Part shown: one piece after another, positions 57,070-64,000 of the stretch
Layout of the letters: the number at the start of each line of letters is the position of its first letter
Numbering within the stretch: the stretch's first letter is position 1
Assembly: GCF_003182485.1 (NCBI RefSeq)
Contig: NZ_QGTX01000001.1
Coordinates: forward strand, 3,806,001 to 3,870,000
Direction: 5' to 3'
Source of the DNA: Geodermatophilus normandii
GTDB taxonomy: Bacteria; Actinomycetota; Actinomycetes; Mycobacteriales; Geodermatophilaceae
DNA: 64,000 nucleotides
The notes under the pieces: generated by a model
What the model saw: only the letters and a program-made list of their open reading frames with translations
Told to the model about the DNA's origin: nothing
Database searches by the model: none
Translations under genes and position numbers: made by a program

Positions 57070-57226
57070 CGCGGGTGATCAGCGGCCCTCCGGTCCGGCA
57101 ACCGGGCGTCCACAGGCGCGCCACCTACACTCGCGCATCGACCAGCGGGCTGACCGCGGAGCGCGGCCGGGAGCCGCGGCCCGGCCCCGCGGAACACGTC
57201 GTCCCGTCCGAGGAGTGCCCGACCCC

Positions 57227-58078
57227 GTGCCGACCAACAAGCAGCAGCGTCTCGCCGCCCAGCGCCGCCTGCAGCGCCAGCTCGAGAAGCGCGCCGAGCT
57301 CGCCCGCAAGCGTCGCCGCAACCTGCTCGTCGTCGTGACCGTCGTCGCCGTCGTGCTCGTGGCCGGGGCGGTGGCCCTCGTGGCCGGGCTCGGTGGGGAC
57401 GACGACCCGAGCGCCCAGGCCGCCTCCAGCAGCACCTCGTCGGCCGCCGCGGAGGCCACCGCGGCACCGGCGGTCACCAACGCCGACGGCACGGTCACCT
57501 GCACCTACGCGCCCGACACCTCCGGCAACCCGAGCCTGACCGACGTCGGCACCCCGCCGGACCCGGCCTCCACGCCGGCCAGCGGCACCGTCGGGCTGCT
57601 GATGTCGACCGACCAGGGCGACATCCCGCTCACCCTCGACCGCGCGAAGGCCCCGTGCGCGGCCGCCAGCTTCGCCTACCTGGCCTCCGTGCAGTTCTTC
57701 GACGGCAGTCCCTGCCACCGCGAGGTCAACCAGCCGACCTTCGGCGTGCTGCAGTGCGGCGACCCGACCGGCTCCGGCTCCGGCGGCCCCAGCTACAAGT
57801 TCGCCGAGGAGGTCACGCCGGAGACGACCTACCCGCGCGGGACGATCGCCATGGCCAACAGCGGCACGCCCGGCTCCACCGGCAGCCAGTTCTTCCTGTG
57901 CTTCGTCGACACCCAGCTCCCGCCGGACTACACCGCCGTCGGCACCGTCGACGAGGCCGGCCTGGCGGTGCTCGACACCATCGCGGCGGCCGGCAACGAC
58001 GGCTCCTTCGAGCCCAGCCCCGGTGGGGGCGCGCCCAACACCCCGGTGACCATCACCTCGATGACCGTCGTCGCGTGA
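57227..58078 (+). CDS. Membrane-anchored cyclophilin-type peptidyl-prolyl isomerase
   Basis: A 283-residue protein with a basic cytoplasmic start (TNKQQRLAAQRRLQRQLEKR), one membrane helix (about residues 34-56, LLVVVTVVAVVLVAGAVALV), a Ser/Thr/Ala linker and an external cyclophilin domain: GTVGLLMSTDQGDIPLTLDR, FFDGSPCHREVN, PRGTIAMANSGTPGSTGSQF and VGTVDEAGLAVLDTIAAAG. I chose the GTG at 57227, which gives the usual TNKQQR start; GAGGAG lies 11 bases upstream. TACACT at 57126-57131 may be its -10 box. Its stop overlaps the start of the next gene, a shorter homologue. Confidence 0.92.
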   Translation: MPTNKQQRLAAQRRLQRQLEKRAELARKRRRNLLVVVTVVAVVLVAGAVALVAGLGGDDDPSAQAASSSTSSAAAEATAAPAVTNADGTVTCTYAPDTSGNPSLTDVGTPPDPASTPASGTVGLLMSTDQGDIPLTLDRAKAPCAAASFAYLASVQFFDGSPCHREVNQPTFGVLQCGDPTGSGSGGPSYKFAEEVTPETTYPRGTIAMANSGTPGSTGSQFFLCFVDTQLPPDYTAVGTVDEAGLAVLDTIAAAGNDGSFEPSPGGGAPNTPVTITSMTVVA

Positions 58079-58794
58079 GGCAGGCGCGGGCGGGCGCCGG
58101 CCTGGCCGGCGCCCTGCTGGCGCTCACCGCCTGCACGAGCACCGTGAGCGGCGCGGCGTCTCCGGTCCCCGGCGGGACCGGCGACGCCTCCGGCGGCGGG
58201 CACGCCGGCACCACGACGGCGGCCTGCGAGTGGGTGGCCGCCCGCTCGGGCAACCCCTACGCCGTGGAGGTCGCCCCGCCCGACGACGAGGTGCCCGCCG
58301 AGGGCACCGCGGCGCTGCGGATGACGACGAGCCTCGGCGAGCTGGTGCTCACCCTCGACCGGGCCGGCGCCCCGTGCGCCGCGGCGAGCATGGTCCACCT
58401 GGCCGGGCTCGGCTTCTTCGACGGCTCGGCCTGCCACCGCGAGGTCGACTCGGCGGGCCTGCAGGTGCTGCAGTGCGGCGACCCCACCGGCACCGGTGCC
58501 GGCGGGCCCACCTACGCCTTCCCCACGGAGGTCGACGGCAGCGAGACCTATCCCCGCGGCACGATCGCCATGGCCAACAGCGGGCAGGGCCTCGACGGCA
58601 GCCAGTTCTTCCTCGTCTGGGGCGACAGCGAGCTGCCGCCGGACTACACCGTCGTCGGCACCGTCGACGACGCCGGACTGGCGGTGCTCGACGTCGTCGC
58701 GGCCAACGGCAACGACGGGTCGCTGGACCCCTCGCCCGGCGGCGGCGCCCCCACGGTCCCGGTGACGGTCACCGCCATGACCCCGGTCGGATGA
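58075..58794 (+). CDS. Lipoprotein cyclophilin-type peptidyl-prolyl isomerase
   Basis: A 239-residue homologue of the preceding gene. The N-terminus RQARAGAGLAGALLALTAC is a lipoprotein signal peptide with lipobox LTAC, so the protein is anchored by lipid. The cyclophilin domain keeps TSLGELVLTLDRAGAPCAAA, FFDGSACHREVD, PRGTIAMANSGQGLDGSQFF and VGTVDDAGLAVLDVVAANGN. The GTG at 58075 overlaps the upstream stop (GTGA). The pair is clearly a tandem duplication with divergent anchoring. Key arginine and aromatic residues of classical cyclophilins are only partly kept in either copy, so isomerase activity is inferred. Confidence 0.9.
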   Translation: MRQARAGAGLAGALLALTACTSTVSGAASPVPGGTGDASGGGHAGTTTAACEWVAARSGNPYAVEVAPPDDEVPAEGTAALRMTTSLGELVLTLDRAGAPCAAASMVHLAGLGFFDGSACHREVDSAGLQVLQCGDPTGTGAGGPTYAFPTEVDGSETYPRGTIAMANSGQGLDGSQFFLVWGDSELPPDYTVVGTVDDAGLAVLDVVAANGNDGSLDPSPGGGAPTVPVTVTAMTPVG

Positions 58795-59444
58795 CCGGGG
58801 ACCCGACCGGGGACCCCTACGCCGGGTTCCCGCCCGGCTTCTTCGCCCGCGACGACGAGCGGCCCGACGCGGTGTTCTACGGCCCGCCGCGGCTGGTCAC
58901 CCACATCGACGACGCCGCCGTCGCCGCTGTCGGTGACCTCTACGCCGAGCTCGGCATCGACGGGTCCGCGCCGGTCCCCCGCCGGGTCCTCGACCTCATG
59001 TCCTCGTGGATCTCGCACTTCCGCACCCCGCCCGCCGAGCTCGTGGTGCTCGGTATGAACGCGGCGGAACTGGACGCCAACGCCGCGGCCACCGAGCGGA
59101 TGGTGCGGGACCTCAACGCCGACCCGGCGCTGCCGCTGCCCGACGCCGACGTCGACGCCGTCGTGTGCTGCGTGTCGATCGACTACCTGACCCGGCCGAT
59201 CGAGGTGCTCGCCGAGGCCGGGCGGGTGCTGCGGCCGGGCGGGCCGCTGGCGATCACCTACTCGAACCGCTGTTTCCCGACCAAGGCCGTCCACGGCTGG
59301 CTGGCCACCACCGACGAGCAGCACGGCGCGGTGGTCGCCGAGCTGGTCCGGCGCACCGGGCTGTTCACCGAGCCGGACGTGTCGCTGCGCACCCGCCCCG
59401 GCCGCGGCGACCCGCTGTACGCCGTCGTCGCTCGCCGCACCTGA
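58791..59444 (+). CDS. SAM-dependent methyltransferase (class I)
   Basis: A 217-residue protein. A short N-terminal region (FFARDDERPDAVFYGPPRLV) precedes a Rossmann fold with RRVLDLMSSWISHFRTP, VVLGMNAAELDANAAATERM, the acidic motif DADVDAVVCCVSIDYLTRPI and EVLAEAGRVLRPGGPLAITY. The glycine-rich SAM loop is weak: DLMSSWISH replaces the usual D-x-G-x-G. This pattern fits a known branch acting on unknown substrates. The ATG at 58791 overlaps the upstream stop (ATGA), so it is the third gene of the isomerase operon. Confidence 0.85.
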   Translation: MTGDPTGDPYAGFPPGFFARDDERPDAVFYGPPRLVTHIDDAAVAAVGDLYAELGIDGSAPVPRRVLDLMSSWISHFRTPPAELVVLGMNAAELDANAAATERMVRDLNADPALPLPDADVDAVVCCVSIDYLTRPIEVLAEAGRVLRPGGPLAITYSNRCFPTKAVHGWLATTDEQHGAVVAELVRRTGLFTEPDVSLRTRPGRGDPLYAVVARRT

Positions 59445-59470
59445 GGTCGGCGACGCGACCAGCCGTCCTC

Positions 59471-59522
59471 GGCCCCGTCCCGGGTCCCGCCACGGGCTCG
59501 CGGAGGGTGAGGAGGGGTCCTC
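59471..59522 (-). repeat. 3'-end-associated dispersed repeat, copy after relA
   Basis: It abuts the relA stop and fills the gap to the converging methyltransferase gene. It contains GGGTCCCGCCACGGGCTCGC, GGAGGGTGAGG and GGGGTCCTCC. It is more diverged in the middle than the copies after rpoZ and the prepilin peptidase, but the ends and orientation match. Confidence 0.6.
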
Positions 59523-61943
<2,421 letters not shown>

Positions 61944-61981
61944 GGCGACTCCTGCACTGTTGCGGAGGGGCGACCCTCACC

Positions 61982-61987
61982 ATGCTA
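61982..61987 (-). promoter_or_regulatory. -10 box upstream of relA
   Basis: TAGCAT on the minus strand lies about 40 bases before the relA start, in the only A/T-containing part of the apt-relA gap. No clear -35 box is seen. Confidence 0.4.
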
Positions 61988-62034
61988 GCCGCGCCCGCTC
62001 CGGGCGGACCCACGCCGGGCGGGAGAGCTCCCCC

Positions 62035-62631
62035 TCAGGTGGTCCAGAGGGTGTGCACGGCGTGCGGGGCGAGCCGCTGGCGCCCCCCGAGGGCGGCCAA
62101 CTCGATGACCACCGACACCGCCGTCACCACCGCGCCGAGCTCCTCGACCAGGGCCACCGCGGCCGCCAGCGTCCCGCCGGTGGCGAGGACGTCGTCCACC
62201 AGGAGCACGCGCTGCCCGGGGCGCAGCGAGTCGGTGTGCATCTCGATGGTGGCGGTGCCGTACTCCAGCGCGTAGTCGGCGGCGATGCGCGCGCGGGGCA
62301 GCTTGCCGGCCTTGCGGACCGGGACGACGCCCACGCCGGCGTGCAGCGCGACCGCCGCGGCCAGCAGGAACCCGCGGGCCTCCACCCCCACGACGACGTC
62401 GAACCCGGGATCGCCGGACGGGCCGTCGTCGGCGTGCGCGACCGCCGCCGCGCGCGGGTCCTCCAGCGACGGCGCGGCCAGCCCCTCGACCATCCGGCGG
62501 AACGCCGGGCCGTCGGCGAACACCGGCGTCAGGTCGCGGAACACGACGCCGGGCTCCGGGAAGTCCGGGACGTCGACGGCCAGGCCGGCGATGACCTCGT
62601 CGAGGGGCGGCAGCGCCTCGGCGGTGCTCAC
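62035..62631 (-). CDS. apt: Adenine phosphoribosyltransferase
   Basis: A 198-residue salvage enzyme making AMP from adenine and PRPP. IAGLAVDVPDFPEPGVVFRD, VVGVEARGFLLAAAVALHAG, VPVRKAGKLP, the adenine-site YALEYGTATIEMHTDSL and the PRPP loop VLLVDDVLATGGTLAAAVAL are intact. A short insertion (VAHADDGPSGDPGFD) precedes the GVEARGF strand. The GTG at 62631 overlaps the expected secF stop (GTGA). The order secF-apt-relA is standard in actinobacteria. Confidence 0.95.
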   Translation of the reverse strand: MSTAEALPPLDEVIAGLAVDVPDFPEPGVVFRDLTPVFADGPAFRRMVEGLAAPSLEDPRAAAVAHADDGPSGDPGFDVVVGVEARGFLLAAAVALHAGVGVVPVRKAGKLPRARIAADYALEYGTATIEMHTDSLRPGQRVLLVDDVLATGGTLAAAVALVEELGAVVTAVSVVIELAALGGRQRLAPHAVHTLWTT

Positions 62632-63967
62632 CGGCGCTTCTTCCCCCCACCGGGCCGCTGCGGGCGGACACCCGGGCGCGGCGCGGCCGTGGCGCCCGCG
62701 GGCGGCCGGCGTCGGGACCGACGGTGGCCGGGGACTCCACCACGACGTCGGCCCGCGCGGGGCCCAGTGACCCGGGGTCCCGCTCGGCGAGGGCCACCCC
62801 GCCGCGCGCCGCCCCGCGGGCGCGGCGGGCGCTGGCGACCGGGCCGGCCGCGACACGGGCACCCTGGCGGGCCGCCGCCGACCGGCGGGCGAGCACCCGG
62901 CGGCGGAGAGCGACCTGCTCGGGCTCGCGTTCCTTGAGGTCGGCGACGATCGGCGTGGCCAGGAAGATCGACGAGTAGGCGCCCGCCGCGAGCCCGACGA
63001 ACAGCACCAGCGCGAGGTCCTTGAGCGTGCCGACACCCAGCAGCCCGGCGCCGACGAACAGCAGGCCGGCCACCGGCAGCAGCGCGATGACCGAGGTGTT
63101 GATCGAGCGCATGAGGGTCTGGTTGACCGCCAGGTTGGCCGCCTCCCCCCAGGTCATCCGGGCGCCCGAGGACAGGCCGCGGGTGTTCTCGTCGACCTTG
63201 TCGAAGACCACGACGGTGTCGTAGAGCGAGAAGCCCAGGATGGTCAGCAGGCCGACCACCGTCGACGGCGTGACCTCGAAGCCGATCAGCGAGTAGACGC
63301 CGGCGGTCACGACGAGGTCGTGCACCAGCGCCGCGATGGCCCCGATCGCCATCTTCGGCTGGAACCGGATGGCCAGGAACAGCACGACGGCGACGAGGAA
63401 CACCACGAGCGCGATCAGCGCCTGGTCGGTGATGTCCTGACCCCACTCGGCGCTCACCGACTCGGGGCTGACCTGGTTCGCCTCGACACCGGCGGCGCCG
63501 GCGACCGCCTCGACGACGGCCCGCTCGCCGTCGTTGTCCAGGCCGCCGGTGCGCAGCAGGATCTCGCCGCCGCCGACCACCTGGGCGGAGGCGACGTCGG
63601 CCCCGGCGTCGGTGGCGGCCTCGCGCACCTGCTCGAGCTGCTCGGCGGTACCGGGCAGCCGGAAGCTGTTGCCGCCGGCGAAGTCGATGCCGAAGTTGAA
63701 CCCGCGGAACACCATCGAGGCGATGCAGATCAGCACGACCACCGCGGTGACCTTGTAGATCAGCCGGCTGCGGCCCACGACGTCGAGGCCGGCCTCGCCG
63801 TTGTAGAGCCGGTGCGCCAGCGAGGACCGCCCCTGCCGGCGTGGCGAGGCGCCCTCGGCCGGCAGGTTCGCGTCGGCGAGCGCGGTGTCGTCGGCGGCGG
63901 CGGCCGCGTCCTCGGCGGCGTCGGCGTCGAGGGCACGCGCCTCGTCGGCCTCGGTGCCCACCGGCAC
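62628..63967 (-). CDS. secF: Protein translocase subunit SecF, with an apparent -1 frameshift near 62700
   Basis: A six-helix RND-type partner of SecD that drives late protein translocation. After an acidic, alanine-rich start come helix 1 (IYKVTAVVVLICIASMVFRG), the NFGIDFAGGNSFRL strand, the external domain and the SecF motifs ALIALVVFLVAVVLFLAIRF, LTILGFSLYDTVVVFDKVDE and SINTSVIALLPVAGLLFVGA. The frame containing these runs past apt to 61985, whereas the expected C-terminus (PRPGVRPQRPGGGKKRR, stop overlapping the apt GTG) is in another frame. One missing base near GGCCGCCCGCGGGCGCC (about 62695-62710) explains this. The GTG at 63967 is a provisional start: the frame stays open to the window edge, where secD should follow. 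Confidence 0.88.
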
Positions 63968-64000
63968 CGGGGTCCCGGCCTCGTGCTCGGTGCCGTCCTG

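Overview
The window is very GC-rich chromosomal DNA from an actinobacterium, most likely of the Geodermatophilaceae type (Blastococcus, Geodermatophilus or Modestobacter). The evidence is the GC-saturated third codon positions, the actinobacterial gene order (pyr operon, mihF, gmk, rpoZ, coaBC, metK, priA, def, fmt, rsmB, rpe, rib genes, hisE, hisG), a BldD master regulator, an actinobacterial integration host factor, a helicase-motif-less PriA, and many GTG starts and four-base GTGA overlaps. It is almost entirely core genome. I found no tRNA, rRNA, IS element, prophage or CRISPR array, and no gene-free stretch above 300 bases.

Layout. 1-5.3 kb is the most accessory part: the start of a DUF5995 gene, a TetR regulator divergent from a short-chain dehydrogenase with a perfect 13-bp inverted repeat between them, and a divergent pair made of a PucR-type regulator and a DUF2877 (AllH-like) protein, both carrying an apparent one-base frameshift. 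5.3-21.2 kb is one long run of minus-strand housekeeping genes: rpe, ribD, ribE, ribBA, ribH, hisE and hisG; priA, def, fmt and rsmB; mihF, gmk, rpoZ, coaBC and metK. 21.2-30.9 kb is the pyrimidine operon pyrR-pyrB-pyrC-carA-carB-pyrD-pyrF plus a small membrane protein. Its leader can fold into a PyrR-binding hairpin that hides the pyrR Shine-Dalgarno sequence.

31-32 kb holds bldD and a tiny 49-codon gene on the plus strand. 32-46.3 kb is again minus strand: alaS, ruvX, mltG, aroE, a prepilin peptidase, aroC, aroK, aroB, aroQ, pepQ, efp and nusB, preceded by rarA and two small membrane-associated proteins. 46.4-52.3 kb mixes less conserved genes: an aldo/keto reductase, a DUF559-type protein flanked by two 68-bp palindromic elements, a membrane protein, a class V aminotransferase, a glycosyltransferase and an ASCH protein. 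52.3-64 kb returns to core functions: aspS, hisS, a metallo-beta-lactamase-fold hydrolase, two tandem cyclophilin-type isomerases, a methyltransferase, relA, apt and secF.

How the genes work together: three complete or nearly complete pathways are packed as translationally coupled operons (de novo pyrimidine synthesis to UMP, riboflavin synthesis, shikimate to chorismate), next to translation genes (alaS, aspS, hisS, efp, def, fmt) and global regulators (relA, bldD, mihF, rpoZ). I do not see a complete new biological system. The most unusual signals are at nucleotide level: a dispersed repeat hugging the 3' ends of genes, palindromic elements that supply stop codons to both converging genes, CTG start codons, and four apparent single-base deletions that need checking against reads.
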